A stretch of 33,498 bases of DNA from JAJZMA01 sp021850405 (GCA_027365835.1 DAHXLU010000089.1:1-33498); one strand, 5' to 3'; positions 22,427-31,133 are shown, counted from the first letter of the stretch. A program made the numbers and translations. Notes: generated by a model not told the origin, from the letters alone.

Positions 22427-24053
22427 GGGTGCACTTTTTTCCTGGACGCTGCGTAGCCATCTGGTGGGCGTACTGGTTGCCGGGGGAGCACTGGGATTCT
22501 CAGTCTTTATCACGGCTGTCTCGTACCTGCTTGCTGCCCGCGCGCTCCATGAGAGCATCGCCAGTCTGGGAACCCAGGCGCAAGGCGTGGCCACGCCACT
22601 GCAGTTTCTCACTGGGCCGGTCCAGCGCCTGGACACCATGGGAGGCTATCTCAGCTACAAGGTGTTTGGCACCATGCTCCTTATCCTTGGCATCTATGCT
22701 GCAGTGCAGGGTGTACAGCTTGTCCGGGGTGCAGAAAACAGCGGTCTGTTTGACCTCTGGTATGCAGCTGGGCAGGCACGTACAGAGATTCTCTTGGCAA
22801 GGGCTATGGGATTCATTGTCCCGCTCTTCCTTATTCTGGCTGGCTGGTATCTCGGAACACTCCTTGGGGGGCTTGCTACAGGAAACAACTTTCTCCTGCC
22901 CGCTCTTGGCCAGTGCACGACAGCGGTACTCGTGGCAGGCGTTGCTTGTTCCCTTGGCTTTGTAATCTCCCAGTTCACCCAGTCGACGCGCAAGGCAGCT
23001 GCCATTGCAGTTGCATATCTGGTCGGGACCTACTTTATCGCCAACCTGGGAGCTGCTCTTGGGAGCTACTCATTTATCCGCCTTTTGAGTCCTGCTTACT
23101 ACTATCTTGAAGAGAGGACACTTGTGCCAGGCCATTACTGGAGTGCGGGGCCTGTGCTGATTCTGTTCGCAGCCACGGTGGTTCTTGCACTCGCAGGGTG
23201 GCTTCTGTATCGCAGCAGGGATTGTGATGGTGTCGTGGTGGCTCTCGTTGACAGCCGACCACCAGTCCACAATTTCAGGGGAGGCAGCTTCTGGAGGGGA
23301 AGCCTGGCCTTGTCCTTTGTCGCGGACCAGTGGATAGGCGCGCTGGCCTGGTTTTTTGGCGTTGCAGCAGTGGCAGCGATGGAGGCATACGTGGTTCCCG
23401 CTGTGGGCAATCTGCTTTCGCACAATGCGGCAGCCCGTGGGCTGGTTACCGGAGCCGGTGCACTTGCCACGCGAGGTGCATTTATCTCCTCTCTCATGTC
23501 AGTGGTCGTGCTTATCGCAGCTGGTTTTGTTGTGTCCCAGGTATCCTTGTGGGTGGGAGCTGCCACCTCGCATCAGGTGGACTGTCTTCTGATCCAGCCG
23601 ATCTCTCTTGGCAGATTTGTTCTGGCCCGCCTGATCTCGCTTGTGCTGCTTTTAGCTGGGCTTGCCTGTGGCATGGCCCTCGGGCTCTGGGCAGGTGCCT
23701 GGAGAGCAGGCTACGGGGTGGACCTCTCCGGACTGCTACGGTCCGGAGGAGACATGGTGCTCATGTGCCTGGCTGCTGGAGCAGTTGGGCTCTTTCTGTG
23801 CGTCTGGCTGCGCAGTGCTCTGGCAACCACGCTTGCGGCTCTGCTGGTGGCTGGTTTTTTCATCCTGACAGCACTTTGCCGTCTCCTCTCCTGGCCTTCC
23901 TGGGTGAACCAGGTTACCCTCTTTGGTTCCTTCGGCAATCCGTACCAGCAGGTACCACCATACGGTGGTCTGCTATTTATGGTGGGGCTTGTGGTACTGG
24001 GAGGGGCGGCGTCGTACCTCTTCATGCGGTTCAGGGATCGCGTTGCGCCCTAA
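22401..24053 (+). CDS. ABC-2 type exporter permease
   Basis: Membrane subunit of the exporter, 550 residues with about twelve hydrophobic segments arranged as two similar halves (ABC-2 / tetronasin-type permease), so one chain could form the whole channel. The TTG start at 22401 is chosen because GGAGGAGGT lies six bases upstream, inside the end of the ATPase gene; GTG 22413 is the alternative. The extracellular loops are short and no enzymatic domain is seen. A GC hairpin follows at 24069-24097. The partner ATPase immediately upstream completes the transporter. Confidence 0.92.
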   Translation: MRSTVQQGRGALFSWTLRSHLVGVLVAGGALGFSVFITAVSYLLAARALHESIASLGTQAQGVATPLQFLTGPVQRLDTMGGYLSYKVFGTMLLILGIYAAVQGVQLVRGAENSGLFDLWYAAGQARTEILLARAMGFIVPLFLILAGWYLGTLLGGLATGNNFLLPALGQCTTAVLVAGVACSLGFVISQFTQSTRKAAAIAVAYLVGTYFIANLGAALGSYSFIRLLSPAYYYLEERTLVPGHYWSAGPVLILFAATVVLALAGWLLYRSRDCDGVVVALVDSRPPVHNFRGGSFWRGSLALSFVADQWIGALAWFFGVAAVAAMEAYVVPAVGNLLSHNAAARGLVTGAGALATRGAFISSLMSVVVLIAAGFVVSQVSLWVGAATSHQVDCLLIQPISLGRFVLARLISLVLLLAGLACGMALGLWAGAWRAGYGVDLSGLLRSGGDMVLMCLAAGAVGLFLCVWLRSALATTLAALLVAGFFILTALCRLLSWPSWVNQVTLFGSFGNPYQQVPPYGGLLFMVGLVVLGGAASYLFMRFRDRVAP

Positions 24054-24068
24054 ATAAGGAAAATTGCA

Positions 24069-24097
24069 CGGGCCATGGAGCGCATACCGGCGGCCCG
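24069..24097 (+). terminator. hairpin after the ABC exporter operon
   Basis: CGGGCC (24069-24074) pairs with GGCCCG (24092-24097) across a 17-base loop, 15 bases after the permease stop. A T6 run occurs only about 30 bases later, so the terminator reading is weak. Confidence 0.3.
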
Positions 24098-24154
24098 GAC
24101 GTGTGATGACAGATACATCTCTTGCGTTTTTTCCTGGGCAAGATGGAGTGGTGC

Positions 24155-24538
24155 TTATACCCAGATCACATCTATGCCCGGGATCGCCTCGTAGGCACGG
24201 TCCTGGGTGACCAGCGGGATCTGCTCGACAATTGCGGTCGCCGCAATGAGGGCGTCGAGGACAGGAACCCGTCTGCCGCTTGAGCGGAGGGAGGCAACGG
24301 TCTGGGCGAACTGGCGCGCAACCTGCGCAGTTACGGGCAGCGGCTCCCAGGTGGACTCAACAACTGAAAGCGTAGCGATGCGAGCAGACCGATTCTCATC
24401 CCCGGCTAGAAGTACTCCGACGGTCAGTTCAGCCAATGTCACTACCGACACGTCTGTCTCAGTGACCCCATCCATGTTGCCCAGGGGTCGCCCAGACTCT
24501 GCCGCGACGAAGAAAGAGGTATCGAGAAGGGCTCTCAC
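24155..24538 (-). CDS. vapC: VapC-like PIN-domain ribonuclease toxin
   Basis: PIN-domain endoribonuclease of the VapC type, 127 residues. The acidic metal-binding residues are in place: Asp6 (LLDTSF), Glu37 (TLAELTVG), Asp95 (VLDALIAATA) and Asp113 (TQDRAY). VapC toxins cut tRNA or rRNA and are held inactive by a cognate antitoxin. The start is GTG 24538, overlapping the antitoxin stop by four bases (GTGA), the usual coupled arrangement. The pair lies downstream of the serine operon, separated by about 200 bases. The target RNA cannot be told from the sequence. Confidence 0.9.
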   Translation of the reverse strand: MRALLDTSFFVAAESGRPLGNMDGVTETDVSVVTLAELTVGVLLAGDENRSARIATLSVVESTWEPLPVTAQVARQFAQTVASLRSSGRRVPVLDALIAATAIVEQIPLVTQDRAYEAIPGIDVIWV

Positions 24539-24678
24539 AGGTCGTCAGTTGTATCAGCCAGCAGCTTCCGTACGTCTCCTGCCAGTCCGCTGTCTGAGGA
24601 ATAGCGCCGGGCGATGGCAAGTGCCTCGTCCGCTGGTACTGTACGCCGCTTCCGCAATGGGACAATCTCAGCTGGCAT
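24535..24678 (-). CDS. vapB: short VapB-like antitoxin
   Basis: Small protein directly upstream of, and overlapping, the PIN toxin gene, and called an antitoxin mainly from this position. From ATG 24678 it has 47 residues, basic at the front (PLRKRRTVP) and acidic at the end (ADTTDDL). The central helix EALAIARRYSS and the tail would be the toxin-binding part. No complete AbrB, ribbon-helix-helix or Phd DNA-binding fold is visible. The frame continues to ATG 24756 (73 residues), but the added part is proline- and threonine-rich and not convincing. No clear ribosome-binding site is seen for either start. Confidence 0.65.
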   Translation of the reverse strand: MPAEIVPLRKRRTVPADEALAIARRYSSDSGLAGDVRKLLADTTDDL

Positions 24679-24881
24679 AAAGCGGCGCTGCAGGCTCCGG
24701 CAATTGTTCAGGCTGGGTGCTGCTGTTGGGGTCGGAGCTGGTGTGGAGCCTGGCATCCAGGGATCTGGGCGAACGCAGCATCGAGCGCATCAAGTGGCAG
24801 CTACTGGTGTGCTCTGGCACACTGTCTGTATTCCTGATCACTTTTGTAGCTCTCCGGCTCGCCTTGCTACTGTTGCCCCGC

Positions 24882-26216
24882 TTACAGTGTGGCCATGACA
24901 ATGCCGGCCGGAACCTTGGGGTAGAAATAGGTTGATTTCTGCGGCATGATCTCTCCACGGTCACAGGCCCAAAGCATCTGTTCCAGCCGCGTTGCCGGCA
25001 CAATGACCGCCATGCTGGAAGTGCCACTGCCAACAGCCGCTTTTGCCTCATCCACCGACCGGGTATAGCTGATACGCCATGTGGTGTCTCCTGTTTCTCT
25101 TTTTTCTGACCGGAGCCATCTTGCTAGCAGGAGATCATCTGCAATGGTGGCAGCAGGGAGATCCGGGGTTGGACCAGCTGCCCCAGCAGGAGTGTTCGTT
25201 TTGCAAAGAGTTGCGGTACAGAGCGAGCCTGGCAGGATTATCCCAAGGGTGCACCCGCTCCCGTCCTCCACTGCGGAAAGTAGCGCAGCCCGGCTGGGTA
25301 CCATCTTTACTGTAAACAGCTCCGCAAGCAGCTCCTGCAGAAGTTCTGGAGTTGCGGGGCGGCTGCCAGGGGCCACCATCCGGTGGGTGGGAAGGATGTA
25401 TAGGCCCGGATCGTCGGCCGGTACCACCAGGCACAGTGCCGCTACGGGTCTACCTGTGTTCTGCCCGTACGCAGCAAGGGTCTCATACCGGTGATGCCCA
25501 TCTGCCATGTAGAGACTGCCAGAAAGGGTGGAGAAGGCTTTTCCTGTGGGAGAGCTGGCAGGATGGCGCCATACGCACAGTTCTTCTTCTCCTGCTTCTC
25601 CGGGGAAAGTTCCGGAAAGGAACGGTTCTCCTTCCATTGCGCCGGAGAGCCTGCTGCCCAGTGTTGCGGTACTTGCCAGTATCAGCAACGGACTGGGCTG
25701 GATGCGTGCAGTACCAAAGAGTCTGGTGCGATCCTCAATCGGTTCGCGCAGGGTCCTTTCATGTGGAAGGATTGGGCTCTTTCCCCATGGCAGTGCCGGG
25801 ATACAGCAGAGCAGCCCAACCCTGGCCGCTGTTCCCTCTGTTTTTCCCGCGGCAGCCTTCGACGTGCTGGTACCCGGTGGGCTGGATTGCTGCAAGCCTG
25901 CCTTCCCGGCTCCTGGCACAGGGAACGTGTGCCGAACGACGTAAAAGCATGGCTCAGGGTCGGGGAGCAGGATTCCAAGCGCCATCCAGCTCCCAAGATG
26001 GTCCTTTGCCCGCAGGTAGCGGTCCCGGATGCCCGGCTGGTCCCCAGGATAATCAAGACCTGCTTCGATGCGAACTATGTTGCGCATGCCGCGGCCATAC
26101 AGTGCTTCCCGCTCCACAGGTGTAAGCACATCGTATGGTGGGCAGACAAAATCCCCCAGATCCAGGTGCTGCGGGTTGGCGTGGATGCCTGCAAACGGCT
26201 GCAAAGGCAGGCTCAT
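24882..26216 (-). CDS. DUF1015 family protein
   Basis: Member of DUF1015, 444 residues, a usual length, with family hallmarks: PPYDV (26-30), IVRIE, the HERT region, ADGHHRYE (about residue 240) and the C-terminal MPQKSTYFYPK. Biochemical function is not established. The HHR motif and Lys/Tyr-rich end suggest an enzyme active site, possibly kinase-like, but this is inference. The gene starts with an ATGA overlap on the serA stop, so it is translated together with serA and a class V aminotransferase. Such linkage with serA recurs in other bacteria and points to serine metabolism. An alanine/serine-rich insertion at about 100-130 is unusual. Confidence 0.9.
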   Translation of the reverse strand: MSLPLQPFAGIHANPQHLDLGDFVCPPYDVLTPVEREALYGRGMRNIVRIEAGLDYPGDQPGIRDRYLRAKDHLGSWMALGILLPDPEPCFYVVRHTFPVPGAGKAGLQQSSPPGTSTSKAAAGKTEGTAARVGLLCCIPALPWGKSPILPHERTLREPIEDRTRLFGTARIQPSPLLILASTATLGSRLSGAMEGEPFLSGTFPGEAGEEELCVWRHPASSPTGKAFSTLSGSLYMADGHHRYETLAAYGQNTGRPVAALCLVVPADDPGLYILPTHRMVAPGSRPATPELLQELLAELFTVKMVPSRAALLSAVEDGSGCTLGIILPGSLCTATLCKTNTPAGAAGPTPDLPAATIADDLLLARWLRSEKRETGDTTWRISYTRSVDEAKAAVGSGTSSMAVIVPATRLEQMLWACDRGEIMPQKSTYFYPKVPAGIVMATL

Positions 26217-27799
26217 GCTGTTGACTCGTGTACCACCTTCAGGGTCTGCAGCCTGGTTTTTCCAAGGATGGTAGCGACCATCTCGGGCGCTGGTGGATCG
26301 TCGACATGGATCACCATGAGCGCCCGTCCCCTGGGACGGTCCCTTCCCAGATAGATACCCGCTATGTTGAGATCATATTCCGCCAGCGCACCGGCAACCG
26401 ATGCGATTATTCCCGGGCGATCATGGTGATTGCCAATCAGGAAGTGGCCTTCCGGCACGACATCGATGCGGTATCCGTCAAGGAGGGTTATGTGGGGCTC
26501 CCCGTCCAGTTCATTCCCACCTATCTCAACCGAATCAGTTCCGCTTATCTTCACTGTCATGGGTACCAGATGAGCAGATGGCGCGGTATTTGCCTGCTCC
26601 TCAATAGCGATGCCTTTGCGGGCAGCAATCATCCTGGCATTGACAATGTTTATTCTCCCGCCCGTGCTGCTGGCAAGCGCTCCTGCCACCACTTCGGATG
26701 TGAGCAGGGAGGTATCACGGTGTGCCAGCTCCCCGCTGTAGACGCAGGAGATGCGTTGCGGTGTACTCCCACACATCTGCGCTGCCCACCGACCCAGCGT
26801 GCGGGCAAGTCTGGTGTACTGCAGGATCCTGGATAGTTCTTCTCCTCCCGGGGATGGGGCGTTGACGCCAAATCTTGGAGGTCGCCCTCCCAGTATGCCG
26901 ATGATCTCGTCCGCTACATCTATGGAGACCCCAATCTGGGCTTCCTCAGTGCTGGCGCCAATATGCGGAGTGAGCAGGATGCGGGGAGCATCACGCAGGA
27001 CACTGTTTGCGGGAAGGGGTTCGGTTGAAAAAACATCGAGTGCAGCAGCAGCGATGGCACCGCTTTTTAGCCCTGCCACCAGGGCTGCCTCATCGATGAG
27101 ATCACCACGGGCAACATTGATGATCTGCACTCCCCGCTTCATCAGGGAGAACTGGCGCTTGCCCAGCAGATTCTGGGTTCTCTCTGAAAGCGGAACATGG
27201 AGGCTTATAACGTCAGAGTCCCGGAGCAATTCCTCCATCGGTACCAGGCGCGCTCCGGCCTCAGCGGCGCGCTGGGTAGTAACAATGGGGTCAAATGTGC
27301 AGACACGCATGCCCAGTGCGGCGGCAAGGCGCGCCACTTCGAACCCAACCTTGCCAAGGCCCACAACTCCAAGCACCTTATCCCGCACTTCCCGACCGGT
27401 GAGGCTGGCACGATTCCAGCTGCCTGCCTTTACCATCGCGTCTGCCTCAGCTATATGTCGGGCAAGGGAAAACAGCAGGGCGAGTGTGTGCTCTGCGGCT
27501 GCTGCGGTGTTTCCTCGCGGGGAGTTGACAACTACTATCCCGCGCTCGGTGGCAGTAGTGATGTCAATGTTGTCGACGCCAACTCCAGCCCTGCCGATGA
27601 CAGCAAGCTGGGGTGCTTCTTCCATCAGCCTGGCATCCACGTTTGTGCCACTGCGGACGACAATTGCGGATGTGCGTTTGAGCACCTTTCGGCGGGCTCT
27701 TGCATCCGCATCGGTCAGGTCGCATACCTCAAAGCCAGCGCTGGCAAGCCGTTCCAGGCCGGATCTTGCTATGGGATCCAGAATGGCGACCGTAGTCAT
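26213..27799 (-). CDS. serA: D-3-phosphoglycerate dehydrogenase
   Basis: Oxidises 3-phosphoglycerate to 3-phosphohydroxypyruvate with NAD, the first step of serine synthesis. At 528 residues it is the long form: catalytic and NAD domains, then the ~140-residue intervening domain (ASB) and a C-terminal ACT domain (DRPGIIASVAGALAEYDLNI). Visible elements are GRAGVGVDNID, the nucleotide motif GLGKVG (147-152), the catalytic arginine in NVARGDLIDE and the catalytic histidine in TPHIGAST. The ACT domain suggests serine feedback. The frame is open to 27943, but ATG 27799 overlaps the upstream aminotransferase stop (ATGA) and fits the family start. Confidence 0.96.
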   Translation of the reverse strand: MTTVAILDPIARSGLERLASAGFEVCDLTDADARARRKVLKRTSAIVVRSGTNVDARLMEEAPQLAVIGRAGVGVDNIDITTATERGIVVVNSPRGNTAAAAEHTLALLFSLARHIAEADAMVKAGSWNRASLTGREVRDKVLGVVGLGKVGFEVARLAAALGMRVCTFDPIVTTQRAAEAGARLVPMEELLRDSDVISLHVPLSERTQNLLGKRQFSLMKRGVQIINVARGDLIDEAALVAGLKSGAIAAAALDVFSTEPLPANSVLRDAPRILLTPHIGASTEEAQIGVSIDVADEIIGILGGRPPRFGVNAPSPGGEELSRILQYTRLARTLGRWAAQMCGSTPQRISCVYSGELAHRDTSLLTSEVVAGALASSTGGRINIVNARMIAARKGIAIEEQANTAPSAHLVPMTVKISGTDSVEIGGNELDGEPHITLLDGYRIDVVPEGHFLIGNHHDRPGIIASVAGALAEYDLNIAGIYLGRDRPRGRALMVIHVDDPPAPEMVATILGKTRLQTLKVVHESTA

Positions 27800-28989
27800 G
27801 TTGACTTTCTGGAAGGGCGGGAATGCTGGGTCGGGGTCGGAGATGGGCTGGAGGTAAAGGCAGCAAGCGCACTTCTGGCGGCGGCCACTCCCTTTCCTGA
27901 TCCCATGCCATCGCCGCCAGCGAGAACGTCTTCCAGGGAACAAAGCACACTGACAATGTCAGCAGGGGTTACCTGCCCCAGGTGACCGATCCGGAACAGC
28001 TTGTCTGCAAGCTCTCCCTGGCCACCCGCTACCACCACGCCTTTCTGCATGAGCTGGCTACGGAGCTGGCCCAGCGCTTCCTTCCCGCCTTCATGGAGCA
28101 CAGCGGTAACTGTGCGGCTGCGGTAGCCAGGCTGGGCCAGCAATGCGAACCCCAGCGCTTCAATTCCCGCCTGGGTCATGGCTGCTACCGCTGCATGGCG
28201 CAGGAATATTTCGTCCCTGCCCTCTTCACGCATCATGGCGAGAGCTTCATGCATCGCATACAGGACAGAGATCGGGGGGGTAGTCACCGTCTCTCCCTTA
28301 GCCTGGGCCTGTGCCATGAGCGAAAAATCCAGATACCATCTTGGAAGCCGGGAGGATGCAGCTTTCTGCATCGCCTCGGCGCTGACAACAGCGATCGCTG
28401 CGCCTGGTGGCGACATCCATCCCTTCTGGGAAGCCGAGAGGACCACGTCTGCTTCCGGAGCAGTTGGCATGGGCACACATCCGGCCGCACTGACGCTGTC
28501 CAGCACCAGAAGTTTTTGCTTTTGCTTTACTACGCGTGCTATATCTGCCACCGGGTTCATGATCCCAGTGGATGTTTCGTTATGGGTTACATATACAGTA
28601 GATATTTCAGGATCCTGCTCAAGTACGAACTGGACATCCTCTGGAATCACTGGCTGGCCTAGCGGAATCTTGAGCTCTACAACATCCACTCCGTACCGGC
28701 GCGCCATCTGGATCCAGCGTGCCCCAAAGGCACCACAGCTGCAAAAAAGGGCCTTCTCTCCGGGGCTGAGCAGATTTACAATTGCTGCCTCCATCCCTCC
28801 GCTCCCGCTGGCAGGGAAAATCAGGACCTTATTTTTGCTTTCAACGGCCCACTGGATCCCTTCAATGATTTCACCCAGCAGCCTGGTAAAGGGTGCGCTC
28901 CTGTGGTTGATCATGGGGCGCCTGCCTGCCTCTGCCACCCGCTCCGGGATTGGTGTCGGGCCCGGGATCCGGAGTTGCTGCTGGAACAT
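27796..28989 (-). CDS. class V PLP aminotransferase (serine-pyruvate/alanine-glyoxylate type)
   Basis: PLP-dependent aminotransferase of class V, 397 residues. The PLP lysine is Lys189 in SASQKGW, and the cofactor-binding aspartate is Asp164 in VLDSVSA. The N-terminus IPGPTPIPERV is typical of the alanine/serine-glyoxylate aminotransferase group. It is the first gene of an aminotransferase-serA-DUF1015 operon with ATGA overlaps. In this setting it may do the SerC step (phosphohydroxypyruvate to phosphoserine), or convert serine and glyoxylate; sequence alone does not decide. ATG 28989 is used, with an adjacent GTG at 28992 also possible; an AAGGGA site lies 8-10 bases upstream. The last ~30 residues are Ser/Pro/Thr-rich and look disordered. 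Confidence 0.93.
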   Translation of the reverse strand: MFQQQLRIPGPTPIPERVAEAGRRPMINHRSAPFTRLLGEIIEGIQWAVESKNKVLIFPASGSGGMEAAIVNLLSPGEKALFCSCGAFGARWIQMARRYGVDVVELKIPLGQPVIPEDVQFVLEQDPEISTVYVTHNETSTGIMNPVADIARVVKQKQKLLVLDSVSAAGCVPMPTAPEADVVLSASQKGWMSPPGAAIAVVSAEAMQKAASSRLPRWYLDFSLMAQAQAKGETVTTPPISVLYAMHEALAMMREEGRDEIFLRHAAVAAMTQAGIEALGFALLAQPGYRSRTVTAVLHEGGKEALGQLRSQLMQKGVVVAGGQGELADKLFRIGHLGQVTPADIVSVLCSLEDVLAGGDGMGSGKGVAAARSALAAFTSSPSPTPTQHSRPSRKST

Positions 28990-29135
28990 CACTGGTTTCC
29001 CTTTTCTTCATGGAGCGGCGGCTGTAGACATGGATCCCGGGGCCCGTGTTGCTTCTCGTTTCCTGGGAGGTGGCCCGAACCCGGGACCCTTGTCCGAATA
29101 GATGATAGCGTCAAGCACAAATTGGATGCCTTTCG

Positions 29136-29570
29136 CTACTCCCAGAAGGAGTTGCGTCCGGGGCGTGCATGGAGCCGCTTTTTCTTTGGATGCCTGCGCT
29201 CCAGCTCCTCGCGGTGCCAGCCCAGCTGTTTTGCCCTTCCATTCATCCTTACTGTAGCGGGCCCAGCCTTCTGGACCAGGTCGGCCAGATCATCCCAGCG
29301 GGCCCTTGTTGCCCCCTGCTGGGCAATACTGGCAAGGCTATGGACCTGCTTGCCGAGCAACTCCATAGCCTGCATGGCCCTGCCGCGACGGCTGGTGCGG
29401 TAGCGACGGTGGAGCCTTGCATGCGTAGCGGTGTGCCGCAGATGCAGCCGGTAGCGCAGGAGAAGCAGGCTGGCAAGCATGACAATGGCTGCCACTACCC
29501 ACGGTGCTCCGCCGGAGCCTGGTGCAGGAATGGCTGCTCCTGCAAGGGCAAGCGCTGGAAGGAAAATCAC
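29136..29570 (-). CDS. small single-pass membrane protein, unknown
   Basis: Unrecognised 144-residue protein. It opens with hydrophobic residues (about 1-15), then has one strong transmembrane helix (about 22-38, WVVAAIVMLASLLLL). A very basic cytoplasmic part rich in arginine and histidine follows, with a helix at about 65-110. The start is GTG 29570, which overlaps the stop of a 62-residue frame upstream by four bases (GTGA), an arrangement common in operons; neither has a good ribosome-binding site. Its position after rpsF-ssb-rpsR could mean readthrough from that operon. The coding call rests on the membrane helix and on the lack of any better frame. Confidence 0.5.
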   Translation of the reverse strand: MIFLPALALAGAAIPAPGSGGAPWVVAAIVMLASLLLLRYRLHLRHTATHARLHRRYRTSRRGRAMQAMELLGKQVHSLASIAQQGATRARWDDLADLVQKAGPATVRMNGRAKQLGWHREELERRHPKKKRLHARPGRNSFWE

Positions 29571-29755
29571 AGGTGGCCTGTCCGCAAACAGTCAGCCCTG
29601 GGCGCCTGCTGCCTGTGCCAGGATAGCGGGACCAGACTTTCGTGATCGGTGTGGTCCTGCTGCCGGCAAAGCTTCTGGCTCTTCTCCAGGTGCAGTCTTC
29701 CTGGTTTTGCCGGGACTACGACCATTTCTGGAGCGTCTCTTCCCAACCCGTTCAT
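29567..29755 (-). CDS. possible 62-residue protein
   Basis: An open frame from ATG 29755 with no recognised domain. A -10-like TAAACT ends eight bases before the ATG, as in other leaderless-type genes of the window. The stop overlaps the next GTG start (GTGA). The product is charged, with no membrane segment, and its amino acid content is unremarkable. No ribosome-binding site is present. It may be a real small gene or chance. Confidence 0.35.
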   Translation of the reverse strand: MNGLGRDAPEMVVVPAKPGRLHLEKSQKLCRQQDHTDHESLVPLSWHRQQAPRADCLRTGHL

Positions 29756-29884
29756 ATGTGGTCAGTTTATGGCCGCTGGTTACTGCTGGGTGAGGGCCGT
29801 AACCGTCTGGCGGCCGAAAACCCGTCTGCCCAGTGTCCCTGCTGCCTTTGGTCCCACCGGTATGCGGTGCCCTTTCCCCGGGGG

Positions 29885-30112
29885 CTAGATCTCAGCAGTA
29901 AAGGGCAACAGAGCCATGTGGCGGGCGCGCTTTAGTTCAGTTGTCAGGCGCCGCTGGTGCCTTGCACAGGCTCCAGTCATCCGGCGTGGCAGGATTTTGC
30001 CCCGGTCGGACAGGTACCGTCGAAGGCGCGACACCTCCTTGTAGTCGATAGTGAGACTCGGGTCCAGGCAGAAGCTGCAGGCTTTGCGCCGTCTGCGGTC
30101 AAACTCAGGCAT
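29885..30112 (-). CDS. rpsR: small-subunit ribosomal protein bS18
   Basis: Ribosomal protein of 75 residues that pairs with bS6 on the 30S platform. Family features are FDRRRRKACSFC near the N-terminus, IDYKEVSRLRRYLSDRGKILPRR and the C-terminal RHQRRLTTELKRARHMALLPF. An N-terminal CxxC-like pair is shortened to CSFC. It follows ssb in the classic rpsF-ssb-rpsR order with a 76-base gap and an AAGGGGA site about eight bases before the ATG. The rplI gene, which often follows, is not present downstream. Confidence 0.97.
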   Translation of the reverse strand: MPEFDRRRRKACSFCLDPSLTIDYKEVSRLRRYLSDRGKILPRRMTGACARHQRRLTTELKRARHMALLPFTAEI

Positions 30113-30188
30113 TTTCGAATTTCCCCTTGAATTCAGTCGTAATCTTGTGGTCTTTACTGGTCATTGCTGGTCAACCCTTTTCATCTGC

Positions 30189-30647
30189 CTAGAACGGGAT
30201 GTCGTCAGGGTCAATGTCACCTGCAGCAGTTGGCTGCAGGCTTTTCGGGTCAGCCTGTCCGGCGGCGACAGGGTCTCCTCCCTGGCCGGTCCCGTCGCTG
30301 CGGCTGTCCAGGAACTGCACGTCGGTGGCATTCACTTCTGTTTTGTAGCGCTTCTGTCCACTCTGCTGGTCGTCCCATGAGCGGGTCTGCAGCCTTCCTT
30401 CTACGTAAACCATGCGCCCCTTCTGAAGGTACTGGCCGCACAGCTCGGCCAGCTTGCGGTTGCCGCTGTTCCAGACGACCACATCGTGGAAATCAGTAAA
30501 TTCCTTCTTCTCGCCGCTCGCATCCTGGCCGTACCGGTTGGTGGCAATTCCAAGCTGGCAGACAGCGGTTCCATTGGAGGTATAGCGCAGCTCTGGGTCC
30601 CGGGTGAGCCTGCCAATGAGCATGACCCTGTTCAATGATCCGGACAT
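30189..30647 (-). CDS. ssb: single-stranded DNA-binding protein
   Basis: Tetrameric SSB that coats single-stranded DNA in replication and repair. The 152 residues comprise an OB-fold (1-110; LNRVMLIGRLTRDPELRYT, GRMVYVEGRLQTRSW), a Gly/Asp-rich linker and the conserved acidic tip DPDDIPF, the docking site for partner proteins. The frame extends 36 codons upstream inside rpsF, but ATG 30647 has GAGGAGGAG at ideal spacing and starts one base after the rpsF stop, so translation is coupled. Confidence 0.97.
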   Translation of the reverse strand: MSGSLNRVMLIGRLTRDPELRYTSNGTAVCQLGIATNRYGQDASGEKKEFTDFHDVVVWNSGNRKLAELCGQYLQKGRMVYVEGRLQTRSWDDQQSGQKRYKTEVNATDVQFLDSRSDGTGQGGDPVAAGQADPKSLQPTAAGDIDPDDIPF

Positions 30648-30648
30648 G

Positions 30649-31113
30649 TCACTCCTCCTCGAATTGGGTTGCCTGATCGTCAAAATCCAGGGGATCAGAA
30701 TCGGCATCGGCCTGGTCCTCCTGGTCTGCGTCCCGATTGAACCGGCGGCCTTCACGGTCCCCGTCAGATGAGTCGAGGTCGTCTGGCGGGGGTGAGGAGG
30801 CTACTGCGCCAAGGGCTGCCTCGCTTGCGTCATGCAGGATTATCATGTGGCGAAAGATGTTGCTGTTCAGCTTCAGGCCCCGGTCCACTTCGGTAACCTT
30901 GCCGGGCTCCAGTCTGACAGCGCTGATCGCATAGTAGCCCTCCCTCATCTTTTCTATCGGGTAGGCCAGATGCCGCTTCCCCCAGAGCGCTGTGCGGACA
31001 ACCTCGCCGCCTTGCTCCTCAATGAGAGTTGTCACAGAGTTTACCGATGCCTGGATGGCATCCTCTGCCAGGTCTGCCCGCACAATATAGGCGAGCTCAT
31101 AGTTGCGTACCAA
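30649..31113 (-). CDS. rpsF: small-subunit ribosomal protein bS6
   Basis: Ribosomal protein of 154 residues. The first ~95 form the bS6 fold (RNYELAYIVRADL, ALWGKRHLAYPIEKMREGYY). The last ~50 are a long, very acidic tail (Asp/Glu/Gln-rich), longer than in the standard ~100-130-residue protein. TTG 31113 is chosen: AAGGAG lies about eight bases upstream and the family begins with VRNYEL. An upstream ATG at 31149 would fall inside the predicted regulatory leader. It is the first gene of rpsF-ssb-rpsR and divergent from the phenylalanine hydroxylase gene. Confidence 0.95.
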   Translation of the reverse strand: MVRNYELAYIVRADLAEDAIQASVNSVTTLIEEQGGEVVRTALWGKRHLAYPIEKMREGYYAISAVRLEPGKVTEVDRGLKLNSNIFRHMIILHDASEAALGAVASSPPPDDLDSSDGDREGRRFNRDADQEDQADADSDPLDFDDQATQFEEE

Positions 31114-31133
31114 TGCTCTTCTCCTTCCTATGG

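Noticed and set aside
26751..27857. 368-codon rightward frame
   Set aside because: Mirror frame of serA with Ser/Arg/Ala-rich, low-complexity product; serA has all family motifs.
29642..29935. 97-codon rightward frame opposite the region after rpsR
   Set aside because: It overlaps the end of rpsR, lacks a ribosome-binding site and has a Trp/Cys/Ser-rich product typical of shadow frames.
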